Positions 23,585 to 35,780 are shown, counted from the stretch's first letter. The stretch is 64,000 bases of DNA from Chalara sp. BL73 (GCA_918026815.1 CAKJVC010000124.1:310001-374000), one strand, 5' to 3'. Notes: generated from the letters alone by a model not told the origin. Translations and numbers: made by a program.

Positions 23585-25114
23585 TCAATCCACATCCATG
23601 GGTGGTGCTGCGTTATTCATCCTCTCCGCCAATAAGTCGATGTGGATATTAATTCTTTCTTCTTCCTCACCGGGCTCATCCTTGATTCTTGAGACTCCAC
23701 CCCATAGTATATCATCCATCTCTCCTTCGTGATTGGCAATCAGGATTGGCCATTCCATCTTGCCCCACCATTCCTCTGAGAGCAGGTTGAAGATTCCATT
23801 GACCTCTCTTTTTGCAACTCCGTGTAGCCACCAGACATCATCCACGACCTTAGTCATCGCGAAGAAGCATGAGATAATAACAAGTGTTCGTGGGTCCTGT
23901 TGTGCAATGAGCTCGACGAATCTTCGGGATACAGTTGCTGCAAAACCAAGGATTCGAGATCTATCAGGTTTCTGATGAGCCCAATTCAAGAAGGCTACGG
24001 AGTGCTCATATGCACGCTTGGTCTCTTCTCGAGTAGCCTCGGGTTCTGACGACAACTGCTCGTCCATGCCTTCCAGCAATGGAGCGAAGAAGGATGTATG
24101 ACTATGGTCAAGATCAAGACGAAGGGCTGGCTGGCCATTGATAATAGGGTAGACTTTAGCGCTATTTCGAAGCCATTGCCAACTAGTCATCACTACCGTC
24201 TTGATGCCTTGAAAAGAGTGGAACCAAGCCAGAGGCAAAATGTATTCCCCATCTCCATCCTCAAATCGTCTCGATGCCGAAGACTGGAAGCCTACCAAGT
24301 CATTAATCAGCCCAATGGACAAAGTCAGATACCCAGAACGATGAGGGGTTTAATAGATTCAATGATAATAAGAGTTCACCACCAGACAGCGGCTCTCATG
24401 AGCAACGTCTAAATAACTTCTCCCGGATTAGACTATCACATCGCTCTCCTTACCTATCAATGCTGCAGTGGAGAACAAAGCTTCCGCGTTAAGCTCAGAT
24501 ACTCCGTCTTTCAAGAGAGAAGAAAACTTTGCCAGTGCAGAAGCCATATAACCATGTGATGCTCGAACGACACTTCGGTCACTCGGGTTCAATGCGCGTA
24601 GATGCAAAGCAGATACAGCAAGAATTGCGTCCATCAAGTACTCTGCATCATATGCTATTGTTGGAATATCCTCCTGCCACGCCACCTTTTGTGCTGGACT
24701 GTCAGAGAAGGTCTTAGAGGTAACAGAGGTGTAGTGATGCATTAGCCTAAGCTCCAACGCTCGAGATGCAGCAGGGTTGATGTTCGCGCGTACTATATCC
24801 AAAGGAGATCGATAGAATGGGACGACTGTAGAGTTCGAGCTGGGAGACGCTGTAGAAAAATTGCTATGGGGAGAACCCCCTGCACTTGCTGCCGCTGGGG
24901 AATGCACAAACGATGTTGGAGAGTCGGGAGCAGTAGGGTCGAAGTCGCACGAGACTCCATGTTTGGCGCAGTTTCCGCAACGAGGATGGACCTCATCGCA
25001 CTGAGAAGATTAGTCCAACTCCGACAAATCCAGTCTAGATCTAACCTTGATCTTCCTTGTCTTGCAGCGTTTACAACCAGCCTTGGACTTTTTGTGGGAT
25101 CTTCTGGGTGGCAT
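23585..25114 (-). CDS. Zn2Cys6 transcription factor, short type
   Basis: Predicted 440-residue regulator from three exons (25114-25046, 25000-24454, 24291-23585). The first intron (45 bp) splits the zinc cluster, which reads GCKRCKTRKIKCDEVHPRCGNCAKHGVSC, i.e. C-x2-C-x6-C-x5-C-x2-C-x6-C here given in parts: GCKRCKTRKIKC then DEVHPRCGNC then AKHGVSC. A Ser-rich linker and a reduced fungal TF domain follow (LELRLMHHYTS, LMDAILAVSALHLRAL, WFHSFQGIKTV). The second intron is 162 bp, longer than the rest. The start is supported by the basic stretch MPPRRSHKKSKAGC. This Upc2/sterol-regulator-like architecture is common in fungi, but the target genes are not known. The nearest genes are pectinesterase (same strand, downstream) and cystathionine gamma-lyase (divergent). 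Confidence 0.88.
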
Positions 25115-26126
25115 ATCTAGGAAGGGTCAAGGAACACGCTGTGTTCGGGATATTCGGAGCATGGTGTCACAGTGGAAGCGGAGGGATAATAAAGAAGCAG
25201 CAGAGGTAGGAGGCTGTAGAGAAGTTGTCTTTCTTTTCAGTGGCAGCAAGGTCCAATGGCTCATAGATCGTGGGGTTTGTCAAATTAGCGGTAGGCAGCT
25301 GGTTTCGGTTGATGCTACCATAGACGACGTAGGGATCGACCTTTCGCCAAACGGGGTACGCTGGGTAGGCGATTTAGTGGCCGTGAGCGTCTACCTGCTG
25401 CGCTACAGGACCATGCCGCCTTGCCGACTCCGGGTGCTTCTGGTGAAGCCGACCGTTGCACCGCCCCAAAAATGCTGATAGTGGGGAACATTTGTTCTTT
25501 TTTTGCGGCTGATGGCGTGGAAATTGTTTGGTGCCTTCAATGATACTTGATGGCCTGCCGTGCTGCTCTAAAAGTCTTTGAGTGTGCTGTTGCTAGCTTG
25601 GAGAACAATACTATATATGTGAGCCGTCAGTTCTGGGCAGTGGATGATGCCCTGTGCCTGTGCCTGTGCTTGTGCATGTTTGAAGCTAGGCCCCTGTACA
25701 TACCGACCCTGAAAAAGCTGGGGATAGGGGAATGGAGGCATTGCTTGGCTTCACAATCCGAATACGCAGCAGCCGGGGCGAATTATAGGACAGCACGAGT
25801 ATGGACGCAATGTCTTCCGGCAGGTTTTCAATCGTACGACGGATGATTAAACCCCTTAAATAGACAGTAGAGGACAGTGCAGTGCATTGCCGTACAGATA
25901 TCATACAGTGCAATAAACATAAACGCCTGGAGGGATAAGTCATCTGTCCCCCTCCCCTCCTACTTCATTTTCGTCTTGATTTGTAACACGATGCCAGCTG
26001 TCTTGTCTTTCACCATCTGATTTGGTAGTTCTAAGTATGACTCAATTGATGTTGGGCCGAGGCTAGCCTTTTATCTTTCCCTCAACTTTACCCATTCCTT
26101 TTGTGCCTATTTACATCCATCCGTCT

Positions 26127-26181
26127 GACAGGACAGGACAGGACAGGACAGGACAGTACAGCACAGCACAGCACAGCACAG
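26127..26181. repeat. Pentanucleotide microsatellite (GGACA/GCACA)
   Basis: Five GGACA units, one GTACA and four GCACA units run in uninterrupted 5-bp register. The shift from GG to GC units suggests two expansion events from one founder. It lies about 530 bp upstream of the cystathionine gamma-lyase ATG. Confidence 0.9.
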
Positions 26182-26551
26182 CTTACAATCAAGCGGCCTG
26201 AAGAAAGACCAGAAGGTGTCATCCATCCATTGTATATTTCTGACTAATGGCCTATCTGTTTTAGGTATTCTATGACATGTCCCTACAGGTCCCTACAGGT
26301 CCTGGTGTACGCCTTTTCGTCGACGGTACCTCCCTCCTCCTCCTGACTCAGTGTTCTATTCCAATCGCAATTCCAGATTTCTCCCGTCATCGCCGCCTCC
26401 TTCCCTTCCCAATTGAATTGCGTGATTGGCATCTTCTTTGTTCTCGCCCAAAAGGGTTTAAGGTAGCCTTCCACAAAAAAAGCTAATCATCAAACATTAT
26501 CAAGCAGAAACCTCCATTCAGAAGGTCATAGACAACCACCCAAGAATTCAC

Positions 26552-26558
26552 TATAAAT
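26552..26558 (+). promoter_or_regulatory. TATA-like box of cystathionine gamma-lyase gene
   Basis: TATAAAT lies about 150 bp upstream of the ATG at 26710, followed by a pyrimidine-rich stretch, a common fungal core-promoter arrangement. Confidence 0.35.
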
Positions 26559-26709
26559 TGCACCATCGCCCCGTCGCTTTTGGGCTCATCTTCGTCTTCT
26601 CCCTAAATTGTTTTCCCTCCTACAAGTCCCAACAAACAGTATTGTCAAAGAAAAGACAGCCATTGTGAAACCCCGCAACCCCACCAATACAAAAATAAAA
26701 TCCAGCAAG

Positions 26710-27981
26710 ATGACTTTTACCGACCACCCGATTGATACCCCTCCTCGCGCTCCTTCTCCAGTTCACCGCTTTGGCACACTGGCTGTCCATGCTGGATCCC
26801 CTCACGATCCAGTCACCGGCGCAGTCATCGAGTCCATCTCGCTTTCCACGACTTTTGCGCAAACTTCGGTGGGCAAGCCAGTCGGCGAATATGAGTATAG
26901 TCGATCCTCCAACCCCAATCGCGACAACTTCGAAAAAGCTGTTGCTGCCCTTGAACATGCTAAACATGCTTTGGCATTCTCCTCCGGATCTGCCACAACC
27001 GCAGTCGTTCTGCAATCGTTGGCAGCAGGATCTCACGTCATTTCCGTATCTGATGTCTATGGAGGAACTCACAGGTACTTCACACAGGTGGCGAAGGCAC
27101 ATGGGGTCAAGGTTACGTTCACGCCTGAGATAGAGGTCGACATCAGCGATCATATCACCTCCGACACCAAGTTAATCTGGATTGAGACTCCGTCAAACCC
27201 TACCCTTCGATTAGTCGATATCAGGGCAGTTGCAACGGCAGCACACAAGCATGGAATCATGGTGGTAGTTGATAATACCTTCTTAAGTCCATATGTTCAA
27301 AGTCCACTTGATCATGGAGCAGATATCGTTGTTCATTCCGTTACTAAGTACATTAATGGCCACTCTGATGTGGTCATGGGAGTTGCTGCGTTTAACTCGG
27401 ACGATCTAAAGAAGCGTCTTAGCTTCTTACAAAATGCAATTGGCTGTGTACCATCTGCTTTCGACAGTTGGCTTGCCCATCGCGGACTCAAGACTCTTCA
27501 CTTGAGAGCTAAGGAGGCAACAATCAATGCTACAGCTGTGTCGAAGGCTCTCGAGGCATCACCAAATGTTATTGCAGTCAACTATCCTGGCCTAGACTCG
27601 CATCCACACCGCAAGATTGCCATCAAGCAACACCGCAATGGAATGGGTGGTGGAATGGTCTCGTTCAGAATCAGGGGAGGTCACGATGCGGCCGAGCGAT
27701 TCTGCCAGTTCACCAATATCTTTACCTTGGCAGAGAGTTTAGGGGGAGTTGAGAGTTTGGTTGAAGTTCCCAGCAGCATGACGCATGCTGGAATCCCCAA
27801 GGATCAACGAGAGGCGGTTGGTGTTTTTGATGACTTGGTTCGGATCAGCTGCGGCATTGAAGATGCAGAAGACCTGAAGGCGGACGTTTTGCAAGCCATT
27901 GAGAAGGCCGTGGTTTTGCCCAAGATTACCAATGGTCTGGCTAACCACTCCAATGGTACCGCCAACGGCGTTGCAAAATAG
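26710..27981 (+). CDS. CYS3: Cystathionine gamma-lyase
   Basis: PLP enzyme of the Cys/Met metabolism family that cleaves cystathionine to cysteine, alpha-ketobutyrate and ammonia (reverse transsulfuration). Single exon, 423 residues. Visible blocks: FGTLAVHAG at the N-terminus, YEYSRSSNPNR, the PLP-phosphate loop FSSGSATT, VVDNTFLSPY, and the PLP lysine in HSVTKYINGHSD (Lys213). The C-terminus has SLGGVESL and the VRISCGIE block. The combination of IGCVPSAFDSWLAHRGLKT and SLGGVESL fits gamma-lyase better than gamma-synthase, although neighbouring family members cannot be fully excluded. The start at 26710 (context AAGATGACT) is the first ATG; the frame is open further upstream without another ATG. 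Expected to be cytosolic and sulfur-regulated in fungi. Confidence 0.92.
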   Translation: MTFTDHPIDTPPRAPSPVHRFGTLAVHAGSPHDPVTGAVIESISLSTTFAQTSVGKPVGEYEYSRSSNPNRDNFEKAVAALEHAKHALAFSSGSATTAVVLQSLAAGSHVISVSDVYGGTHRYFTQVAKAHGVKVTFTPEIEVDISDHITSDTKLIWIETPSNPTLRLVDIRAVATAAHKHGIMVVVDNTFLSPYVQSPLDHGADIVVHSVTKYINGHSDVVMGVAAFNSDDLKKRLSFLQNAIGCVPSAFDSWLAHRGLKTLHLRAKEATINATAVSKALEASPNVIAVNYPGLDSHPHRKIAIKQHRNGMGGGMVSFRIRGGHDAAERFCQFTNIFTLAESLGGVESLVEVPSSMTHAGIPKDQREAVGVFDDLVRISCGIEDAEDLKADVLQAIEKAVVLPKITNGLANHSNGTANGVAK

Positions 27982-28961
27982 GGCTACTCCAACTCTGCAT
28001 TTGGCTTTCCTCAGTCGTTACATTTTAGACATGGCATAGCATTGGAGTTTTTGTTTTAGGGGATTCCCAGACCACACAAAAGGTGGTTTATGATACAATG
28101 AATGAGAAACTATGCGTTGAGCTGAGCCTGCGGCACCTTATCTTTGTGAGTTTAAGTCTGGTAAATATTCGAATCGATTTCTAATGTAGGTTCTTCCATC
28201 AGGAAGTCAGTGCATGATCTAATACCAACCGAGCCAACAAAGCCACAATGAGGATCCGCTCAGGGGGTAGCGAAGGAGATCGTAGAGAATGATAGACCCA
28301 CCAGCAATATCTCTCCGACTTCAAGCCATCGTTGTTATGATGCATTAATTATTGATAACTCTAGTGAAGACAAAACTGGTTGATATCGTACTTATTAGAT
28401 GTAGTCGGCCAGAGTTTGACATGTTGCCATTATATCCGTACGCCAAGTCTGCCTCCGGATTTGTTTCACTGTCAACCATAATTCTGTTACCACTGCGATG
28501 AAACATCTAACAATGATAAATGACGCGAAATAGGTGGGCGATGGCCAGTCAAAAGAAGAATGATTATGCAGGGGCTTTCGTACGCGGATAAAGTTGCAAA
28601 ATGCATATTAGCAGTGTTTGTTGGGGTGGGACCAAAATAAGAGCCCCTGTCGTTGCCCAGTCACTCAGCCTTGTCATAGGTGATCCATAACTTTGCAGAG
28701 ATATCATGTACAGTAATCAGGTCAATGCGAATTCATTACTCCTAGAAGGGCATACCATATACTATCGACCTATCGTCCCTACTGTCCCTGGCACTCATAT
28801 ATACACTACGAAAAAGATCACTTCCCCCAGTTTTGAATCGTATTGAAATATCTGTATTGTGGGAAAGTCCAAAGGTTGGACAGGCAGACGCCTCAAACCA
28901 ACGTCAAAAGGTGAACAGCGACCTCCTGGAAGACTTATGTGCGAACGACAAGAAATGAGAT
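27982..28961. other. Spacer between CYS3 and the She3-like gene
   Basis: About 1 kb with no supportable gene: the 3' flank of cystathionine gamma-lyase, then the promoter side of the She3-like gene. Confidence 0.5.
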
Positions 28962-29240
28962 ATGTCCAAGCGAGAACCCGGCTATTTTGTAGACCAGAAG
29001 CCTCTTATCCAAGTCCATTTGGACACAAAACCAAGTGAGCCAACAAACAACAAGAATCGAACTCGCATGAGCGAATCCCGCGACAGCATCAGTAACATCA
29101 TCACCATCAAGAAGCGCTCGCAAAAACTCCACGCAGATTACTGCGGGTCTGCCAAAGGTACAGTCCCTTTCTTTATGGAATGACTCAATTGAGATACTTC
29201 TCCAACCAAAGGAAGCTCTTCAGCTTGACAACAACCCGAG

Positions 29241-30494
29241 ATGTTGTTGAGCTTGGTCGGCAGAGCTGTCAAGCGCCGGGATAGCAAGCTCAGCTTAACA
29301 GAGACAAGCTCAAAACTAACATACAATACAGAAACTAAGGCAATATCTGTTCCTGAGCCTGTGCCCGTTCTTAATCTTCCAAGAGCCCTCTCACCCCTCT
29401 CTTTCAACTCGATTGCAATGAATGCGTCGAGCATCTCGCCGTCAAATGAACCAAGCCTCACTGGAACAATTCGATCAGTACCAACAGGCCCTTCCCACCT
29501 CGATGTTGATCCATCCCGCAGAGCACAAACACACAGCGATCCAATGCCTTATGCAACCATCAGACAATCGGCAACCCATCCCAGCCTTGCCAGCTCTTCC
29601 CAGCCATCTCTCGCACAACAGAATGGTAGCCCACGGACTATTGCTTCCGAGTTCATGACTACAAGATCATTCAATACAGGCAACCTCTCGCAGGATCCCA
29701 CGGCTTCAAGCCCAACACCAAGCAATGGACAATGGAGCTCGGCAGTTGGAGGAGCCAATCTAGGAAAGTCAGGCAGGGTGATCGAGAAGCTGATGGCAGA
29801 GAACGATACACTGAAGCGTACACTCAATATCGAGAAGACAAAAGCGGAGGAGGCGGTTCAGCAAAGAAACCACATGAAGACACTACTCGAACAGAAGGAT
29901 CAAGCGTTTGAAACTGAGCAACAGAAATGTGCAAACTTTGAGGTATCATTGCGCCGCAAGGATAGAGCCTACAACGATCTAAAAGTGAAGATTGTAGCAG
30001 CCAGATTACAGACTGCTCAGGCTCAAGATGACGAGTTGAAATGGAGAGAGATGTGCCAAAAGATCGAAAAGGAGACAAAGGAATCAGTGGAGGACGCTAA
30101 TTCCCGGGCGGCAATGCATGAAGTTCGAGTCAACACTATGTCGGCTCACTGGAGGGATCAACAGGCACTGATTGATGAACAAGTGGCCAAGATTCGCAAA
30201 GAGGTTCAAGATCATCTGAAGGCAAAGGAAGAGGACAACGAGAGGATTAAAATGTTGGTCGCCACGTGTGATCAGCAAGCAAAGGAAGTGGAAAAGCTAT
30301 TAGCTCATAATGCCGCAATTCTAGTCGCTCATGAGGAGTACAAACGATCGCAAGAGGAGCTTCTGAAGGATATCAAGCGAAGAGCCAGGTATGCCGAAGA
30401 AACCATGAGCAGGGACTTAGAGGATTCTAAGAAGGTCCTCGGAGAATTGAGATGGGCCTTGAACGTCAAGAAAACAATCCCTGACGCTCAGTGA
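29241..30494 (+). CDS. She3-like coiled-coil protein
   Basis: Resembles the SWI5-dependent HO expression protein 3 (She3) family. In yeast She3 links the RNA-binding protein She2 and localised mRNAs to the myosin Myo4. The sequence has a Ser/Pro-rich disordered N-terminus (about residues 1-175), then the diagnostic block LGKSGRVIEKLMAENDTLKR. A long heptad-rich coiled coil follows almost to the C-terminus, 417 residues in total. Filamentous fungi keep this domain although She2 is often absent, so the partner is uncertain. Upstream, a frame starting at 28962 (MSKREPGYFVDQ) runs to a donor at 29158 and could splice in phase to an acceptor at 29265, giving a longer N-terminus; that model is plausible but unproven. 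Middle-domain assignment is firm, start is not. Confidence 0.78.
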   Translation: MLLSLVGRAVKRRDSKLSLTETSSKLTYNTETKAISVPEPVPVLNLPRALSPLSFNSIAMNASSISPSNEPSLTGTIRSVPTGPSHLDVDPSRRAQTHSDPMPYATIRQSATHPSLASSSQPSLAQQNGSPRTIASEFMTTRSFNTGNLSQDPTASSPTPSNGQWSSAVGGANLGKSGRVIEKLMAENDTLKRTLNIEKTKAEEAVQQRNHMKTLLEQKDQAFETEQQKCANFEVSLRRKDRAYNDLKVKIVAARLQTAQAQDDELKWREMCQKIEKETKESVEDANSRAAMHEVRVNTMSAHWRDQQALIDEQVAKIRKEVQDHLKAKEEDNERIKMLVATCDQQAKEVEKLLAHNAAILVAHEEYKRSQEELLKDIKRRARYAEETMSRDLEDSKKVLGELRWALNVKKTIPDAQ

Positions 30495-31225
30495 ACTTCT
30501 GCGACGGCATATAGCTACTTTCCAAATCAGCGCCGTGCCACGGATCATCTATATTTGAAGGAGTTCAAATGAGTGGCCGACCACCATTTCTTTTTTCCCC
30601 GGCACAGATACCCTTGTTTCCACGATCATTCAAACTTATCCTTCTCACTCACGATTTACTTGACGCTTCATTCGATAGACTTCTTCGTGCTCACAGACGA
30701 TAATTTTTACGACAACCTTCACGACTGCATAGTTGACGACTCGCATTTGGGACCTGGATATGCATTCTCAGGGGTTAGGGGCGTTTTCTCTTCACTTTCT
30801 TTCACTCTTTTGGGACCCACTGGTGGATTTTTCTTTTCGGCGAAATGATGGACGATTGAATTTTCCGGCGCATAGCACAGTGGTGTATTTAGAGGCGCCC
30901 ATGGCACTTCTTTGTTCATTTAGTAGACAGACAGAGAAGCTTTAATTTTGACTTGACTTTGTATGATAGATTGGGTTGCTCTCACGAGGTTGAATTGAAT
31001 GAGCTGGAGATGAACGTGTCCTGTCTGGAAAAACAGTATTTGTGATTTTCGATTGTTTGATGTTAGCAATTGTTTATTTATGCCTCAGGCATAAACGACA
31101 CAGCCTCAACATTATATTCACTTGGGCGTTAGATATGCCTTTGCTCCTTCTCCATCTCCAGATCCGCGACTATTTAGTTTTCAGCCTGACCATCCCTACA
31201 ACTCATTTGATCCCTTTCATCAAAA
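30495..31225. other. Spacer
   Basis: No gene supported. Pyrimidine-rich segments at 30580-30660 and 31140-31210 lie before the F-box start. Confidence 0.45.
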
Positions 31226-32478
31226 ATGGTGTCTCTCATGGCGCTCCCGAACGAGCTCCTCGAGATTATCATTTGCCACACCTCTGGGCACACCTTCCTC
31301 AGCCTTGATCAACCATCTCTCAAAGCCCTTTCACTTACCTGCAGCCACTTACATACAATGGTAGAGCCGTACCTCTACTCAATGTTTCGCCAAAACAGCT
31401 CAAGCGCGCAACCAGTGACTCATCTTCTCAGAACGTTGTTGAGTCGGCCGAACTTAGCAAAACATTTTAGGGGCATATTTTTAGAAACCCCAGCTTGTTT
31501 GAGTGTTACCGACATGGAATTTTTGAGAGATGATGATTTATCTGTAATCTCTGTAATGGTCAGTTGTGCCTCTGCATTTTTAACTGGTTTGTAGTTTGAG
31601 AGTGAACATTTTAAGAGCTAGTTCCGCAGCAGGCTTCTCTTCTTTGAAGTCCATAAACTGGCTCAGTGTTCTTGTATGACTGAATATATGCGGACAGCAG
31701 TACTGATAAAAATTTTCAGATCAGTCCTGTTTGTAACGAAGAAAGCCGAAAGACCTGGCTCAAGCAACTTCAGACATGCAATTGGTATGATTCGGCAGCA
31801 GCTCTTCTGGTTCTATTTTGCTGTGACAAGTTAAAGAGCTTTCAGTTCTATCACACCAGAGGTGTCTCTGACCCTCTAAAGATCACCGCGCGTATCGTAA
31901 CTCGCATAGCCAACCTTCAACTCCAGGGACCGGCATCAAAGTCTCTAGCCGATCTCCAAAAGGTCCATATCTTTCTCCCAGCAAAGTGAGGGTCCTCGGC
32001 ATCAGGGCAATGGATAGGCTCCTTCATTAGTACTTTTTCCGCGTCTTGGACTACGATCGATTGAGATGCTCTGAAACGTTTCTTAATTGACTCTTAATTC
32101 TGTAGATGGGATGACATTTCCTATCGATCGAAATTTTTTTGGGGTAAATGCATGTTTTGGTGTTCACGCCATAATAAGCTTTCTCAAGGGATTAACTTTA
32201 CGGAATACGATGAAGATTCAGGTTTTGGTCAGGGGTTATCTCACATCAAACAACCCCTTGAGAAATTAGAGATTGACATTTCGAAGAACAATTCGAGGTT
32301 TGATGGTATATTACCGGATGGCCCGGTGCAATCCTCGGTGCTTAAGTTGTATATCTGGTGGCCAGTATGCATTGAAAATGACTCTCCGAAAAGATTATAC
32401 AGTATTCTCGCACTACGTTTGAAATTTCAGTTATTTATGGTCAGAATCGGGAGCCTGTCTAATGTCACTGTAATATAG
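31226..32478 (+). CDS. F-box protein, possibly C-terminally truncated
   Basis: The N-terminus MVSLMALPNELLEIIICHTSG is an F-box-like start, with LKALSLTCSHLHTMVEPYLY completing the motif; such proteins are substrate adaptors of SCF ubiquitin ligases. A three-exon model keeps phase: 31226-31558, 31720-31985 and 32106-32478, giving 323 residues. The later exons contain leucine-rich segments (ALLVLFCCDKLKSFQFYH, LEKLEIDISKNN) seen in large fungal F-box/LRR families. The first intron uses a weak GTCAGT donor and is 162 bp. The frame stops at IGSLSNVT, where related proteins usually continue through further repeats, and the sequence beyond has no clear continuation. It may therefore be a shortened or decaying copy. 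Substrate unknown. Confidence 0.55.
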
Positions 32479-33211
32479 CCGATTGGTTAGGATTAGTATC
32501 TCTTGGCTCATTTGGGTTTCCTCCTGGCACATCACTAAACACAATCACACCCAGGGACCTTTCCTTCGGTGTGCGTACATACAACTTAGGCATCCTGGGC
32601 TGATTCTCACGAATCTTTGAAGGGATAACTGCCCGATTTCACCTCCAATCTCAGACGTTGACTCTTATAATGGTTTTTGTATTCCGTCTACCTTTCGCTA
32701 GAAATAGGTAACAAGCAATTACCGAATGAGAATTTTGCGTTTTCAAGAAGACTTAGATCTATATTCATGTTACTTGGATAATACTCCTGCTTCCTGCCTC
32801 ATGCTGGTCCTGCTCAAGTATCGATGTCACGTGCCCTGACTGTATCAAACTTTAGATATTCCGAAGTCCAGCCTAGCAAACTCATTTTTGTGGGAAGATA
32901 TATGTGATAATGCGCGTTTGTGCTTGAAGCTAGGACTAGACTCTGTAGAATATTTTATGATTGGGCGAAGTAGTAAATAAAGCTTGAGGGTTTGTAAACA
33001 TGTTAGCCAAAAAGCTTCAACAAGGGTCTTAGCGCAGAAGCTTAAGCTAACGGAGTTTGCGCCTGTCACATTTGCGACAAGACTCTACAGCTAGGTATAG
33101 GACAGACTATATCTATTTCACTTATTCTCACGCTCTTATACTGAGAAGCAAGAGCACACAGCTCTGCGTCCTTGTCTGGCTTCGGCTGACGTTGAGTGAA
33201 CATACCGTGCC
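32479..33211. other. Spacer upstream of Zn2Cys6 gene
   Basis: No gene supported. It may include decayed 3' sequence of the F-box gene at its left end and the promoter of the regulator at its right end. Confidence 0.45.
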
Positions 33212-35536
33212 ATGGAAGTTGACAATGAACATTCACATACTCAAGGGACTGCCCCAAGACGCCAGGCTCTGAATGTAAGTATCTTGAGCCACGCCATGAT
33301 ACGAGCAATTGCTGTCAGGTACAGTCTAGCTAATATGGCCGCTTAAGGCTTGCGATGCCTGTCGGCAGCGGAAAACCAAATGCGACGAAGCTAAACCATC
33401 TTGCGGACGTTGTTTGCGGCTAAGATTGGAATGCTACTATATCGAGACTATCACATCCAAGTATGTATCTTATGAAGATAATATAGGCAGTTATTGCTGA
33501 CAACATCCAAAGGAAATCTCTTTCAGTAATTGAACTATCGGAAACCTTGAAACGGATGGACGAGAAGCTGGATTCTATTAAGCAGCTTGTCAATAAAAAT
33601 CATGGTCCCGAACGCCTTCCTGAGATATCTCACCTCACAAGTCCGCCCTTTGAGCCACATTTCAGCCATACCAGTCCATCAGTTTTTCCTTCCACACCAG
33701 ACGATTTTGCACGTATATATGCAACGTCGCCCCCCTTTATCGACCGTATTCGGACTTTTGAGGAGCTCTCTCTATCGCAAAGACACTCAACAGCACCGCA
33801 ACATCTATTTTTTTGGGGCTGCTCGCCATTACAGCTAGGCAACTCCGAGTCACAGTATCCCGTCACACTGGAGATCAGCCGGTCCAAGTTCACAACGTCT
33901 ACTGCTGGCCCGAGACATCTTGGATCAATCGCACCAGGCCAGCCGTGGGTGACCCGTCTTTCTATATCTGAGTTGACACTTTTGGCTCGATTCTATTTTG
34001 CGCATTTTCATCCCTCCTGTTTAATCCTTAACGAGGAGAAATTCTACAATCATGATATCGGCCAAGCGGTCTCGAATGGTTTTCCCAATGATACCAACGC
34101 ATGTCTTGTTCTTCTAGTGTGTGCTTTAGGGTCTATTGCAGCATTTCATACTGGTCATGAAGAATGGGCTCAATCGGGTGGCAATGAAGAAATCTACATT
34201 GACCATGCAGGAATTGGATTTTTCAATTTGGCAAGGAATATACTCAATGATGCACAGGTCCCAGATTGGGTAAGCGTTCAGTGTTTATTACTAACAGGGT
34301 GAGTAGTTTGCCCACCTATTACATTTTTTTCAATTAGTTGTAAGTGCTAAAGACTGATTTAGCCTCTTCTACTCCGCTAAGCTAAGAGTGTATGATGCAT
34401 GGAACGTAATCAACCGAGCATGCTGTACAATTTTGATCCTAGTACCACTGTAAGTTGTAGCCCTTCACGCTATTGTTTAACAAAGTATACATTCTAGCCC
34501 TACGCATCTGACGAAGATGAACAAGGCAGGAAACTCTAGAAGCTTACCAATGCCAACTTTTCTGGATTGCATATCTACAAGAAAGGTACTGCCTTAGCCC
34601 ACTATATTTATATGTCAGGAATTAATGGCCTTGTCAAGTCAGCTTCTAGCTGAGTTCGACTTCCCATCGAGTGGACTTGGTAGCCTCACCTCCTCTGTCC
34701 CTTTGCCTGTCATCCCGCATGCTGGTATAAATTCTCAATACCGGCAGTACCAGTTCTTTTTTCTGGCACTTATCACAATACGAAAGCTTCTGAATAGGAT
34801 TATATATCATGTCTACCACCGAGGTCACGCCATTGAAAGACGCCTGTTTGTATCTGAGCTAACCGATTACAGATCCTCCACATGATAGCTCTCGTAGCAG
34901 CAGCTCAGTATTGGATGATCAATCACCGGGGTTCCTATCAGCTCCTATCTCACTTTTCGTTGAGCTAGACCGGCAGCTTGAAGAGTGGAGATCTTGCTTG
35001 CCACTGGGTCTTGGGTTTCCAGCTTACTCGTCACAGGATCAGCCAACAATCGAAAATTATCGAACGCGCTCCACAGATGAGCGGCTGAGGGATCAACTTT
35101 TAAGCCGCTACCTCGCTGCGAAGGCTATCACATATCGGCCATTTCTATATCGAGCTCTCCACTCCAATCATGTTAGGCCGATATCTGAGAGCGAGAAGCG
35201 CTTAGCACATACTTCCCTCAACGCTGCCGCTTTAGCCACTGTCTATAGCGGTCTGCATCGTGAACCTCTAACTCTCCTTCTGCATCCAATTAACTCACTG
35301 AGAAAGTATTACTTCTTGTTCCTCTCACGTTTCAGTCCACGCACTAAACTTGAGACAGCCTGTTCGCGGCGGAAATACAAATCAACTTCGTTTTGAGGGG
35401 CGGTGATTCATGTCGTTTCGCTCTACCACTCAACTGGGAAGTGGTCAAACGCATTCGACAACATGTGTCAGCGATTACGTCTGATCTGTCTCCCACCGCA
35501 GCTCGAGACTATGAGTTTGTAAAAATGCTTGGCTGA
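33212..35536 (+). CDS. Zn2Cys6 transcription factor next to GH3 and sugar-transporter genes
   Basis: Eight exons in phase give about 634 residues: 33212-33274, 33348-33460, 33513-34298, 34363-34449, 34526-34585, 34639-34823, 34873-35305 and 35359-35536. The zinc cluster starts immediately after the first intron: ACDACRQRKTKCD then AKPSCGRCLRLRLEC. A short coiled coil (LSETLKRMDEKLDSIKQL) follows, as in GAL4-type dimers, then a fungal TF domain (ISELTLLARFYFAHFHPSCLI, AYQCQLFWIAYLQE, QLLAEFDFPSSGL). The acceptors at 34525 and 34638 were chosen because they restore the expected text; a nearer acceptor at 34497 leads to a stop. It converges with the GH3 gene, 244 bp apart. A local regulatory role for the GH3/transporter pair is inferred from position and from shared CGG-N7-CCG elements. 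Confidence 0.82.
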
Positions 35537-35780
35537 CACTACATGTTGACGCGTCACTCCATCGCTTGAACCTTCGTAATGAAATCAGATGCAGCCAGAC
35601 TAATTTTTCTAATTCCTCGCCATGGGTATTCCAACGTCTATATCTTAGTGGTAACAAAAGTAAGCTAGAGATAGGTAGAAACGTCTCTCGAGCATACCAG
35701 AAATAATACACGCTTTTGGCGGCTAGATCCAGCAGCTTATCCCAATACTGGCACTCTGCTTTATATCTTAGAAACCATGT

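Larger units (their letters stand above)
25115..26709. other. Divergent promoter spacer with simple repeats
   Basis: Shared upstream region of the Zn2Cys6 gene (-) and the cystathionine gamma-lyase gene (+). No gene supported. Simple repeats: imperfect TGTGCC units at about 25653-25677, a pentamer array at 26127-26181, and a tandem duplication of GTCCCTACAG at about 26279-26300. Confidence 0.5.
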
